From Polytrichum commune (lineage: Eukaryota; Streptophyta; Polytrichopsida; Polytrichales; Polytrichaceae), in the NCBI GenBank assembly GCA_950295325.1, contig OX485806.1, forward strand, positions 44,387,169-44,451,168: a stretch of DNA of 64,000 nt, written 5' to 3'. The notes below the pieces were generated by a model. The model made no database searches and had not been told where the DNA came from. It saw only the letters and a program-made list of their open reading frames with translations. The position numbers and the translations under genes were made by a program. Of this stretch, positions 1 to 9,120 are shown piece by piece (position 1 is the stretch's first letter; every line of letters starts with the position of its first letter).

Positions 1-591
1 GTGTTTGGTTATAACCTTTGGTAAAATATTTGCATTTTTTTCCTTATGATTTGAATATGATTACCCTTGAATTAAAATATCTCAATCTTTATTATCATCA
101 CTCTCAATATAAGGCTCATGGATTGTGAAAACAACTAAGATGGAGCAATCTCTCAGAAGTGTATCAAGATCCTAAAGTTTCATCCAAATCATATTATTCA
201 ATCTTATTAACTATTGATGACAAAACAACTCTCCAAGATCTTAACTAGATATATAAAAATAAATAAATAATCTTTTCCTACTTATGATTTCTTTGTTGGA
301 TAAAATTTTCAACGTCAAATCATTTGTATATATACTTGTATCGATTAACGTAATCAAAAAAATTTATCATCATAGAAGTTTGTTATTCTGTGTAGTCCAA
401 TTCACTTCCTTGATAAGTTATAATAATTGTGAGAATTGATTGTAAAGGTCTCAAGTAGAAGATGCATGTTTTTGTGTCATTTTTTTTAACTCAAGTGTTA
501 CCATTTGAGATATAATATAATTTTTATAAGAGCCCAATGTACGTCTAGTACGGTACAGTTATGATGTTTCCATACCACTTACATACTTCAA

Positions 592-610
592 TCTCTCTCT
601 CTCACTCTCT
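592..610 (+). repeat. Short TC microsatellite
   Basis: A run of TC dinucleotides occupies 592-603. One interruption (CA) is followed by a further TCTCT run to 610. This is an ordinary plant dinucleotide repeat with no visible link to a gene. Confidence 0.8.
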
Positions 611-744
611 ATGATTGCCTTGGTATCACTCACATATGGGGCTCCTTAATCTTACAAAAACATCTCAATATTAAGTCTCACTTTCTTGCTTAGCAATTCT
701 ATAGTCAATTATTTTACCCAAAGTATGTTTTTCATTCATACGTC

Positions 745-900
745 TATCTCACCTATGTGAGTTTCTAAATACAATCCTTACATAATTTTTTATGTTCCAC
801 TTACATAATTATTTTCACCTCATGTGAGTTTATATAATTCACTCATTATGCAATTGCCTTCAACACATATGATTTATCTCACCTCATATGCATTTCTATA
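745..900 (+). repeat. Degenerate ~65-bp direct repeat, about three copies
   Basis: A motif of the form TCTCACCT plus ATGTGAG or ATATGC recurs at about 747, 814 and 877, each time followed by an AT-rich tail. Spacing is about 63-67 bp. The first copy holds a small inverted repeat, CTCAC-CTAT-GTGAG (748-761), which is partly kept in the second. The copies are heavily diverged, so this is a weak call read by eye. Confidence 0.35.
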
Positions 901-1200
901 CATAACATTCGTCAAGTCTATCAACACACTATCTCAACTTCATGATGTCCACGACAATTATTACTTTGCCTCTGCCTTGAATAGTTATGGAGAAGTTTGA
1001 GCTTGAAGCTCTTGTATTCATAATGGTAAAGGTACAAATGACCTAGCTCTCACGTAGTCTATCATCGTGAATGAGGTGTGCCAATACTTATCCTAATGCT
1101 ATATGTAGAAAAAAATGGTGCCTTACATGTGCCTCTTTCTTAATTCACCATTTATTTTTTGTTGAAAAATGTTTATTGAAATCTCAAAAGGAGATCACAT

Positions 1201-2519
1201 ATATTGTTTTCTTCAAAATGTGATAGATTGTCATCTAAAATTTGCCCATTCCTATCTAGGTTTGGAGTAATTCTAAGATGTCATCCAATAAGTTATTTCT
1301 TGGCCTTCATTGTCTTCCACCTTCCATTACCTTTACCTAGGTGGCCTATGAAATATCTAAGTGGCCCAAAAAGCTCACCAATCATAGTTGGCTTATTAAT
1401 TATGTAAGTGGATCACCAATTGACATGGCTTATTTAAATGTTGACATAACCTAGTGACCCGCTAAAAGTCGTGCGGCTTATTCATTCACGTGGCGGCTTC
1501 CTACTTAACACTCGGCTATACCCTCGGGTCACGACCTCATGAGACCCATTTCCAGTACTCGGTGCTCCATCCTTTGGCAGGCCCCTTTATAAGGCCAGTT
1601 GCCCTTAAGTGGTACCCCATCCTTGAGAGTCCTCTTCATGTATTTGTTGGTTTTCTCTATATTGGTTCTTGGTGTTTTAAATTAGCTCTCGGTGTTCCAC
1701 GGTAGCTCTCAATGTCCTAGATCTTGGTGTTCGAGGGTAGCTTCTCCTTGCTCCCAGTAGCCCTTGGCATATCCTTGCTCCGGGTAGTCCTTGGTATCTA
1801 GTGGCTTGACTCCCAATCTTTCTTGGTGAATTTAAGGTTTTTAATTGGTGTTAACATTGCCAAGGTGATGATAGTGACTAGAAGTTCATTTTGATCTTGT
1901 AGTAAAAATGTTAGGAAACATTAACTATTGACATTACGAGCAGTAACCAATAAAATCCATGTTGGAGCATGTGGCAATCATGTAGGTGTAGCATTTGTCG
2001 CATGTGCATGTGTGGTGGTGCTTCGATGTTTACATTGGGATTTAATATGTTTAGATTAACGTCAAGGTTTATTTTTTGTATTTTAAGTCAAGGGATGTTA
2101 TATTTATGTGGGTTACTTCAAGGGTTTACATTTTCATGTTTTCTAGATTATATTATTCTATCTATAGGGTTATATCTGGATTTACTATTGTTGGTGTACT
2201 GGGGCAAGAGTGGTAAGTGCATTGGTTGGATAGAGTTGAATTGTTTTTCATTTGTTTGTTGGAATTTATAAATTCTTTGACTAATGGTTTTTTTGAGTTT
2301 GTATTGATAAATATTTTAGTGGAGATATGTGAGCCCGATTTTGCGCCCACAACTCACTCTAAACCTTTAAAAGTTCAAAACAGTGGGATTGACAATTGTT
2401 TGGGTTAGTTTAGAGGTTAGGATGGTTGAAAGGTTCAAAAGTTTAGTTTGATTAGAATTTAATTTAGTTGATTGTGTGCAATTAAATTAAAAGACCAAAA
2501 ACAAATGATGAATTTATGT
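1201..2519. other. Intergenic sequence, no gene seen
   Basis: The open frames here are under about 100 codons and look like chance. One near 1490-1705 would have to start at GTG, which plant nuclear genes do not normally use. The segment 1640-1800 is locally GC-richer and made of degenerate repeats of words such as GGTGTT and GTAGC. I recognise no protein family on either strand. Confidence 0.5.
1745..1798 (+). repeat. Two-copy 27-bp tandem repeat
   Basis: Two adjacent 27-bp copies (1745-1771 and 1772-1798) both start TCCTTGCTCC and continue GTAG, CCTTGG. They differ at a handful of positions. Upstream, from about 1655, related words (CTTGGTGTT, GGTAGCT) recur at looser spacing, which suggests an older and more degenerate minisatellite. 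Confidence 0.6.
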
Positions 2520-3880
2520 AGGTTTAGTTAGCTTTTGGGTTGGGGTTACGTGTTTGTTTTGGGTGAGTTTAATGTTTGAATTAGGAAGGGGTCCATCCTC
2601 AAGTTGGATTAGGCTTCGGATTTTGCGGATCAGAAGAGGGGGCCTGGGAAGGCGCAGCAGGAGAGCGGCAGTTGTCTCTCTAGAGGTTCGGTTTCTGTTT
2701 TGCTGCGCAAGGAGGCAGTTGGAATTCAAAGCACAACCGGCGAGGGGGTTTTGGCCATTAGGGTGAAATGCATGTGTAAGGAAGAGAACAATGGGATTGA
2801 GGAGGAGGAGGTGTGGTGATTCAACCATGTCCTTTTGTCTCTGAGAGTCAGCGGCCGGAAGATGAGATGGCCGAGATCTACAAGGAGGTTGTGCCGCTGG
2901 CTGAAGAACATTTTTTCTCCCTTGCAGGAAGGAATCAACAGAAGTCACTAGGATTCGGAATGAGGTTGCGGCCACGAAGAAACTGCTGGTGTTTGCAAAG
3001 GATGGCATGTGGCACGACTTGGGAGCAGATTCATATGCGACTTTCGTGTGGAAGACTGTTAATTGGAAGCGCTAGCCAAGGGCGATCAAAGACTACACTT
3101 TGAATTCAGAAACCAATGCTCAAGTAAGGTGTGATTGAAGCTAATGTTTTGGGGCATCGAGATCAACCTCTGGTTGGATTTTGCCACTGGAAGAGGACAG
3201 AGAAGGAGTCTGGAGGTCGTGACAGTTGAGTGAGGGTAAGATCTGTGGCAGCCAAGGGGGAGTGAAGCCGGCACATTGCCAACGGAGCTGTGAATGCTTG
3301 CGCTAGACGAACTCACGGGATAGGCAATGCCAAGCCACTCTTCATTCTGTTGTTGAACAAGGGAGTTGAATACCACCTGAAGGAGTGGAAGGGCAGGTAA
3401 TGAGAGGTCGCCGAAAGGGATGGGATCTAAAAATGCCACACTCACGTTGATTCAGTCACGGCTCAGGTAGACTTGCTTAGCTCAACAAATCAGCTGATGT
3501 TGGGTGTAAGCAGCAACAGAGTGGGGAAGGCCCTGAATTTGGGAGTTACGAAGTGCTGGTCAAGAGGACTGGTGGTGCAACAGCGGCCAATGTAACAGCT
3601 GCAAATTGGTTAGGGGCTAAATTTAGGAGACTATAGCTGGAGTGGGGATTGCTTAACTGTATTTGGTGGATGGACGTGGCTGCTAAGGGAGGCCAGAAAG
3701 GCATGACAACACCTGGGCCGAGGATAACTGATTTATACTACCCCCACAGAAGGGTACCGAGGCCCTGGTATGTGCCAAAAATGGGAAACAAGAGCAACGG
3801 CTCCACACGGTGGGTGTTGAGGGGAGTTTACATAGTTAGGTTAGACCCTTGGGTGGCATAGATAGTTTAGTTTTAATTAA
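2520..3880. other. GC-richer island with decayed coding-like sequence
   Basis: Base composition changes from AT-rich to roughly half GC over this stretch and falls back after about 3880. Both strands have medium open frames, the longest being a minus-strand frame at 2514-3008. None has a recognisable domain, and they contradict one another. A pyrimidine-rich run ending in TTGCAG at 2911-2927 resembles a 3' splice site. The simplest reading is remains of a gene or retroelement, now pseudogenised. One plausible exon-like piece is listed separately. Confidence 0.4.
2929..3075 (+). pseudogene. Possible exon or gene remnant, unknown family
   Basis: Forty-eight codons are open from 2929 to a TAG at 3073-3075, directly after a splice-acceptor-like tract (2911-2927). 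The reading is hydrophilic and protein-like: KESTEVTRIRNEVAA early, KKLLVFAKDG in the middle, and TFVWKTVNWKR at the end. I do not recognise a family. No start codon in this frame and no continuation in the flanks are visible. It could be a decayed exon, a retrogene fragment or a chance open frame. Confidence 0.25.
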
Positions 3881-4132
3881 TTAGTGATGTTGGAATGATG
3901 GCATTGGGCTGCCAATTGTACTGTTGGACTTGCCCTTGATGTCACTGGGAAGTGGCTAAGGGTGGTAGAGTTGTGGTAGCTGGCTAGGGGTTAGTGCAAT
4001 TTAGTGGATGATTGTGGGTGACAATGGTTACAAGGGCAACGAGTATTTCTGAATGCTTGTGCCCCTTGCTATTCAAATAAGGAATTGTATGTTGGATGTT
4101 TTTATGGTAGAGCATTTGAGGCCGAGTTCCAA
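3881..4132. other. Intergenic sequence flanking the CACTA terminus
   Basis: No open frame, repeat or RNA gene is seen. The last three bases before the CACTA terminus are CAA. These would be one copy of the expected 3-bp target-site duplication, but the partner copy could not be located. Confidence 0.4.
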
Positions 4133-4160
4133 CACTAGAAGAAAACTTGTCCATTGTGAC
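4133..4160 (+). repeat. CACTA-type terminal inverted repeat (one end)
   Basis: The sequence begins CACTAGAAGAAAACTTGTCC and continues ATTGTGACC. Plant CACTA elements typically begin CACTA followed within a few bases by AAGAAAA, as here. The reverse complement, which should end TTCTTCTAGTG, was not found elsewhere in the flank, so the call rests on one end plus the nearby coding remnant. Confidence 0.5.
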
Positions 4161-4938
4161 CATGGAATCAATGATTGAACGTCCTCAAGTACTCATTTAA
4201 TGACTCAGTGCCGCGCCACATTCAACTCCGCTGACGGGTACAAACGTTTAGTCATTGTTCACTCACAGTTGTTATTCTTGGATGAAATGTGTTCAAGGGG
4301 ACCTCAAACATTCGTTCATCTATGAGGTGTACCTTTCAATTCAAGAACTGCTTGGGGATTCGTGAAAACAAATGCCTATGTGGCAATTGTACAGTCATTT
4401 ACCTGTTAGCCCTGACTGGGGCATACTATATCGTGACTCTACTATAGTTCTTAACCAATATTAGGCCCACGTGTATATGGAGGGACGTGTCACACAGAAA
4501 TTGATTAAGTGTAGGACCATCATCGTGGTGATGACGAGTCACCGTAACGACTTAAAACACAACTGATAATGACTGGACATTTTTTAGACAATGAGGTGGC
4601 ATGCCACTTCATTGTTGGTGTGAACATTTAACATGTATTCATTGATATGCAAGACATCCATAGACAAAGTGCATGCATACATGTCATCACTGCAGTGCTT
4701 GAAAATCAAATTCAGTAACTTGCAATGTTTCCAGCTTTGCACTGTGAGTGCAATGCCATGTACACAATCCAAACTCAATGTTCAAAATGTTTCCACCTAT
4801 AGTCAACTTTACCACGTGTCCATGTACAAATGAGAGCAGACGTAATCCCCCCTACATTGCCTGCAACTGCCCTCACTCTCCACGAACCAACTTTTTCTCA
4901 ACTCAACCAAAAATGCGATCATACGTTCTCACATGCAC

Positions 4939-5690
4939 CTAAAAACTCGCCAATGCCAATAAGTTCTCGGATTCAGAAAGTTCTATGGCTCCCACGAGGG
5001 AGACGGTGGTGGTTGATGGATGCAAACGGTCTCCTGTGTCCATTCCACCTACTTGTGTGCCTGTAGTAATGAATACATCTGTTGTGCACTGTTCATGTCT
5101 TCTTGTACGTGCCTCCATTGCCAACACAACTCTCCATCCTGGTCTACCCACTTCCTATGACCAAAAAACTTGTGTTGCTTGACTGGGAAAAATAAACGGA
5201 TCCGACATCTTCGGTACTTTGTGGCAAAAATTCACGACCATGAATCCAACATCATCTCTTACATAAGTAGGATTCCCCCAATTGTCACATTGTTTCATCC
5301 ACTTGCACCTAAAAACTATAAAAGGTGTACGGAGTGGGCCATAGTTCAATTTCAGTTATCCTTTAGTACTCCCACAAAGTTCAATGTTGTTGATTCCGTC
5401 CCCGTGGAGGACATGTGAAACACGAAGGCCACACCGCTGTCATAAGTTTGAAGCGTGGCGGATTGCTGGTCCTCTACCCAAAAGTGGTTTTCATAGGCCT
5501 TCATCCTCGTGTATCACGTGGCTAGTTGTGATGGTCTGCTACACAACAACACTCGGTCCATGTCATCCGCATTGTTGGGGTCCACAGGGTGCCTATGCAC
5601 TGCATCTTTGATCCATTTCTCAAAAATGGGGATGTCGGGGTTTGCTCCCTTTTCTTCTTTCCATTGCCTGCACATGCACAACTGCCAGAT
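4939..5690 (-). pseudogene. Degraded CACTA transposon protein (DUF4216-like region)
   Basis: Read on the minus strand, this is the C-terminal part of a plant CACTA/TNP2-type transposon protein. One frame is open from 5690 and includes WKEEKGANPDIPIFEKW, CSRPSQLAT and, after a TGA at 5514-5516, DQQSATLQTYDSGVAF and FVGVLKD. This matches the stretch before DUF4216, where QNSGV and YYGVL motifs are usual. A frameshift near 5352-5360 moves the reading to NYGPLRTPFIVFRCKW, then DDVGFMVVNF and DPFIFPSQATQVFW, which is the hallmark C-terminal part of DUF4216. A TAG at 5155-5157 interrupts it, and GRPGWRVVL follows in the same frame, ending at a TAG at 4939-4941. Two in-frame stops plus a frameshift make it non-functional. 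The TGA could be a CpG-decayed arginine codon. The N-terminal transposase domain is absent from the window. Confidence 0.75.
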
Positions 5691-6105
5691 TCAATGCATG
5701 TATTACAAACTTCAGTAGACAACCTTCCACTGCTTCCATTTAATAATCAGTGAATGATGGTGAATGGATGTACTACTGGGCAATCGACAATTGCATTATT
5801 TGTGTATGTGTGTGTATTTAATTGTTGGGATCCATAATGAATGCTGCTAAGTCTGTTATTGTGTACTACTTGTATCAAACTCACAGTCGTTGTCTGGTTT
5901 AGGAGAGCAAACAATGACTCATCTGTGCCAAGGTTCTATGAGTGATAAATTTGATAGTGCATATTTGTGGGCAAGATCTCTCAGCGCTGATGACATCAAG
6001 TACTTTGTCACGATATGCGTCGTCGACGGCCGCACCTTATCTGTTAGGTTTCATCCATCTAGATTTGGATGGATGAATGTAGATGTAGAGAGGAATGCTC
6101 CTAAG
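5691..6105. other. Sequence between CACTA remnant and LTR-like segment
   Basis: No transposase coding continues into this stretch on the minus strand. On the plus strand, codons are open from about 5890 to a TGA at 6106-6108. An ATG lies at 5914, and words such as SADDIKYFVTICVVDG occur, but I recognise no domain. The reading is short, so I do not call it a gene. The break may mark where the CACTA element was truncated or another repeat inserted. Confidence 0.35.
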
Positions 6106-6127
6106 TGAGGAGCCTCCTCCTTGGCTT

Positions 6128-6353
6128 GGCATTCTTGCCAAGTCAAGTCTTGTGAGTGAGTGTGTGAAGAGAGTTTGTGTGAGGTGAAGATTGCATGTTG
6201 TTGCAATAACTTGAGTTATTCTCCCCCTACTTACACTCTTGGATTATCCCGTGGTGGAATAAGAGATAGCTTGACTCATTGTGTACATTTGAAGAGAGAT
6301 GTAGAGCTATTGCAAGGGTTTGACTCTCTTCCTTCTCACTTGGCAAGAATGCC
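6128..6353. repeat. 16-bp perfect inverted repeat
   Basis: GGCATTCTTGCCAAGT at 6128-6143 is the exact reverse complement of ACTTGGCAAGAATGCC at 6338-6353. The left arm overlaps a smaller hairpin, CTTGGCA-TTCT-TGCCAAG (6125-6142). The 194-bp spacer has no coding signal. It may be the terminal repeats of a small inserted element or a foldback structure. Confidence 0.7.
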
Positions 6354-6437
6354 TCATTTTTTATGTTTTCTTCTTCATTATTGAGATGTAATGCGTATTG
6401 GAAGATAGTGTTAGGTTGCATCGGTGACATTGTCCCA

Positions 6438-6480
6438 TATGGGTTGTCTACGCTGGTCCTAACCCATACATATAAATAAA
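6438..6480 (+). promoter_or_regulatory. Hairpin followed by TATA-like box
   Basis: TATGGGTT (6438-6445) and AACCCATA (6461-6468) form 8-bp inverted arms around a 15-nt loop. The left arm overlaps a 10-bp palindrome, CCCATATGGG (6434-6443). TATAAATAAA follows at 6471-6480, a good fit to a plant RNA polymerase II TATA box as found in LTRs. The word TCTACGCTG in the loop recurs about 100 bp downstream at 6548. Promoter activity is inferred from motif and position only. Confidence 0.35.
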
Positions 6481-6590
6481 GGCATAAGGGGAGGAGCTAA
6501 TCACTCTCTCCATTGTATGCAATCATTGTGTGTTGTGTTCTACCTTTCTACGCTGATGTCTTTGCTTTCTCCTCTCATTTCTCAATAGGT

Positions 6591-6827
6591 TATGGGCCCA
6601 CTTTGCTTTAGAGCTTAGAGATCAACTTAGGAAGAGGTAGGAGAGAGCCGGATCTGATCGGAGGTGATTTGGAGGTGTTTCAAGCTTTTGGTGGAGTTTT
6701 GGAGTTTTGGAGCACTTTTGGAGCGCCTTGGAGCATTCTTGGACACTTGGACCAGCGTGGAGGACACCTTAGGTTGAGGTTCATTGTATCTTGAGTGTGT
6801 ACGTGAGATCGATTCGCATTTTGAGGG
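6591..6827 (+). other. Transition sequence leading into the satellite
   Basis: From about 6692 to 6755, short degenerate repeats of TTTTGGAG or CTTGGAG words run in the same orientation as the satellite. The satellite itself contains AGTTTTGGAG. GAGGTGTTT (6672-6680) also occurs in the monomer. The rest has no open frame of note. The segment may be the parental sequence from which the 120-bp unit was built, or a very diverged array edge. Confidence 0.4.
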
Positions 6828-6950
6828 TTTGAGGTGATTAGAATTCCAAAAGGCTTAGTTGTGGCTTTTTGATGGTTATGTAGTTATTAAGCTTAGTTTT
6901 GGAGTGGAAAGGTGCTGACTTGAGAGATCCATCCATTCTATGCTTACTTT
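6828..6950 (+). repeat. First (edge) unit of the satellite array
   Basis: The first unit has GAGGTGATTAGAATTCC where later units have GAGGTGTTTTGAGTTCC, then joins the consensus at CCAAAAGGCTTAG (from about 6845). The second unit, from 6961, is already typical. The array therefore starts abruptly instead of fading through a long diverged border. Confidence 0.8.
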
Positions 6951-7200
6951 GAGGTGTTTTGAGTTCCAAAAGGCTTAGTTGTGGCTTTTTGATGGTTATG
7001 TAGTTATTTGGCTTAGTTTTGGAGTGGAAAGGTGCTGACTTGAGAGATCCATCCATTCAAAACTAACTTTGAGGTGTTTTGAGTTCCAAAAGGCTTAGTT
7101 TTGGCTTTTTGATGGTTATGTAGTTATTTGGCTTAGTTTTGGAGTGGAAAGGTGCTGACTTGAGAGATCCATCCCTTCAAAACTAACTTTGAGGTGTTTT

Positions 7201-7920
7201 GAGTTCCAAAAGGCTTAGTTTTGGCTTTTTGATGGTTATGTAGTTATTTGGCTTAGTTTTGGAGTGGAAAGGTGCTGACTTGAGAGATCCATCCATTCTA
7301 TGCTTACTTTGAGGTGTTTTGAGTTCCAAAAGGCTTAGTTGTGGCTTTTTGATGGTTATGTAGTTATTTGGCTTAGTTTTGGAGTGGAAAGGTGCTGACT
7401 TGAGAGATCCATCCATTCAAAACTAACTTTGAGGTGTTTTGAGTTCCAAAAGGCTTAGTTTTGGCTTTTTGATGGTTATGTAGTTATTAAGCTTAGTTTT
7501 GGAGTGGGAAGGTGCTGACTTGAGAGATCCATCCATTCAAAACTAACTTTGAGGTGTTTTGAGTTCCAAAAGGCTTAGTTTTGGCTTTTTGATGGTTATG
7601 TAGTTATTTGGCTTAGTTTTGGAGTGGAAAGGTGCTGACTTGAGAGATCCATCCATTCTATGCTTACTTTGAGGTGTTTTGAGTTCCAAAAGGCTTAGTT
7701 GTGGCTTTTTGATGGTTATGTAGTTATTTGGCTTAGTTTTGGAGTGGAAAGGTGCTGACTTGAGAGATCCATCCATTCAAAACTAACTTTGAGGTGTTTT
7801 GAGTTCCAAAAGGCTTAGTTGTGGCTTTTTGATGGTTATGTAGTTATTAAGCTTAGTTTCGGAGTGGAAAGGTGCTGACTTGAGAGATCCATCCATTCAA
7901 AACTAACTTTGAGGTGTTTT
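7201..7920 (+). repeat. 3-unit (360-bp) higher-order repeat, two copies
   Basis: Units at 7201-7560 are matched in order by 7561-7920. The first two units have the same types in both copies, including CTATGCTTAC at variable block 98-107 in the first unit. The third unit differs at a few sites (a T/G at 21, an A/G at 68 and TTTC for TTTT). This is a local tandem duplication. Confidence 0.65.
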
Positions 7921-8040
7921 GAGTTCCAAAAGGCTTAGTTTTGGCTTTTTGATGGTTATGTAGTTATTTGGCTTAGTTTTGGAGTGGAAAGGTGCTGACT
8001 TGAGAGATCCATCCCTTCAAAACTAACTTTGAGGTGTTTT

Positions 8041-8160
8041 GAGTTCCAAAAAGGCTTAGTTTTGGCTTTTTGATGGTTATGTAGTTATTTGGCTTAGTTT
8101 TGGAGTGGAAAGGTGCTGACTTGAGAGATCCATCCATTCAAAACTAACTTTGAGGTGTTT
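8041..8160 (+). repeat. Unit with 1-nt insertion
   Basis: The run of four A after GAGTTCC is five A here (about 8048-8052). This shifts the phase of every following unit by one base. It is the first of four length changes seen in the array. Confidence 0.85.
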
Positions 8161-9120
8161 TGAGTTCCAAAAGGCTTAGTTGTGGCTTTTTGATGGTTAT
8201 GTAGTTATTAAGCTTAGTTTTGGAGTGGGAAGGTGCTGACTTGAGAGATCCATCCATTCAAAACTAACTTTGAGGTGTTTTGAGTTCCAAAAGGCTTAGT
8301 TTTGGCTTTTTGATGGTTATGTAGTTATTTGGCTTAGTTTTGGAGTGGAAAGGTGCTGACTTGAGAGATCCATCCATTCAAAACTAACTTTGAGGTGTTT
8401 TGAGTTCCAAAAGGCTTAGTTGTGGCTTTTTGATGGTTATGTAGTTATTTGGCTTAGTTTTGGAGTGGAAAGGTGCTGACTTGAGAGATCCATCCATTCT
8501 ATGCTTACTTTGAGGTGTTTTGAGTTCCAAAAGGCTTAGTTGTGGCTTTTTGATGGTTATGTAGTTATTTGGCTTAGTTTTGGAGTGGAAAGGTGCTGAC
8601 TTGAGAGATCCATCCATTCAAAACTAACTTTGAGGTGTTTTGAGTTCCAAAAGGCTTAGTTGTGGCTTTTTGATGGTTATGTAGTTATTAAGCTTAGTTT
8701 CGGAGTGGAAAGGTGCTGACTTGAGAGATCCATCCATTCAAAACTAACTTTGAGGTGTTTTGAGTTCCAAAAGGCTTAGTTTTGGCTTTTTGATGGTTAT
8801 GTAATTATTTGGCTTAGTTTTGGAGTGGAAAGGTGCTGACTTGAGAGATCCATCCAATCAAAACTAACTTTGAGGTGTTTTGAGTTCCAAAAGGCTTAGT
8901 TGTGGCTTTTTGATGGTTATGTAGTTATTAAGCTTAGTTTCGGAGTGGAAAGGTGCTGACTTGAGAGATCCATCCATTCAAAACTAACTTTGAGGTGTTT
9001 TGAGTTCCAAAAGGCTTAGTTTTGGCTTTTTGATGGTTATGTAGTTATTTGGCTTAGTTTTGGAGTGGAAAGGTGCTGACTTGAGAGATCCATCCAATCA
9101 AAACTAACTTTGAGGTGTTT

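Larger units (their letters stand above)
1..1200. other. AT-rich intergenic sequence, no gene seen
   Basis: This stretch is AT-rich with frequent stops in all frames. I see no open frame of convincing length, no splice-flanked exon pattern and no RNA gene. It contains a short TC microsatellite and a weak set of degenerate repeats, listed separately. It is most likely old intergenic or transposon-derived DNA. Confidence 0.6.
4133..5690 (-). mobile_element. Partial CACTA (En/Spm-like) DNA transposon
   Basis: A CACTA-type terminus at 4133 (CACTAGAAGAAAACTTG) closely resembles the common plant CACTA terminal repeat, which starts CACTACAAGAAAA. It points into a segment whose minus strand encodes a degraded CACTA transposon protein. 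On the minus strand the protein runs towards 4133, so this end would be the element's 3' end, after about 800 bp of subterminal sequence. That subterminal stretch has several GTGAC/GTCAC words (near 4155, 4431, 4487, 4538) but no clear subterminal repeat array. No matching TAGTG-ending terminus is visible between 5690 and the satellite, so the element is truncated or interrupted. The right limit given is only the end of recognisable coding sequence. Confidence 0.55.
6106..6590 (+). mobile_element. Possible solo or 5' LTR (LTR-like promoter segment)
   Basis: The segment starts TGAGGAGCC near 6106 and could end at a CA around 6586, giving about 480 bp with TG...CA ends. It contains a TATA-like box at 6471 followed by about 110 bp of transcript-leader-like sequence. 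A GGTTATGGGCCCA stretch just after 6588 sits where a primer-binding site would lie, but it is not a clean match to the usual initiator-Met site. No second LTR, gag or pol is visible, and a 5-bp target duplication could not be shown. It could equally be another kind of repeat or an old promoter. Confidence 0.3.

Noticed and set aside
1490-1705. 71-codon plus-strand open frame
   Set aside because: It would start with GTG, overlaps low-complexity degenerate repeats, and shows no known domain.
2514-3008. 164-codon minus-strand open frame
   Set aside because: No recognisable domain, odd proline/serine/leucine-rich composition, and it overlaps a more protein-like plus-strand reading (2929-3075). 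Probably a shadow in GC-richer DNA.
3086-3445. 119-codon minus-strand open frame
   Set aside because: No motif or family resemblance, no supporting splice or promoter context, and it lies in the same decayed GC-richer island.
4441-4560. CACGTG (G-box) and GTGAC words as regulatory sites or CACTA subterminal repeats
   Set aside because: Too few, too short and irregularly spaced to separate from chance.
5890-6108. 72-codon plus-strand open frame
   Set aside because: The frame starts at TTG, with an ATG only at 5914. The product is short and unrecognised, with no flanking exon signals.
6587-6605. Primer-binding site for an LTR retrotransposon
   Set aside because: GGTTATGGGCCCA sits where such a site would be but does not match a standard tRNA 3' end well, and no paired LTR is present in the window.
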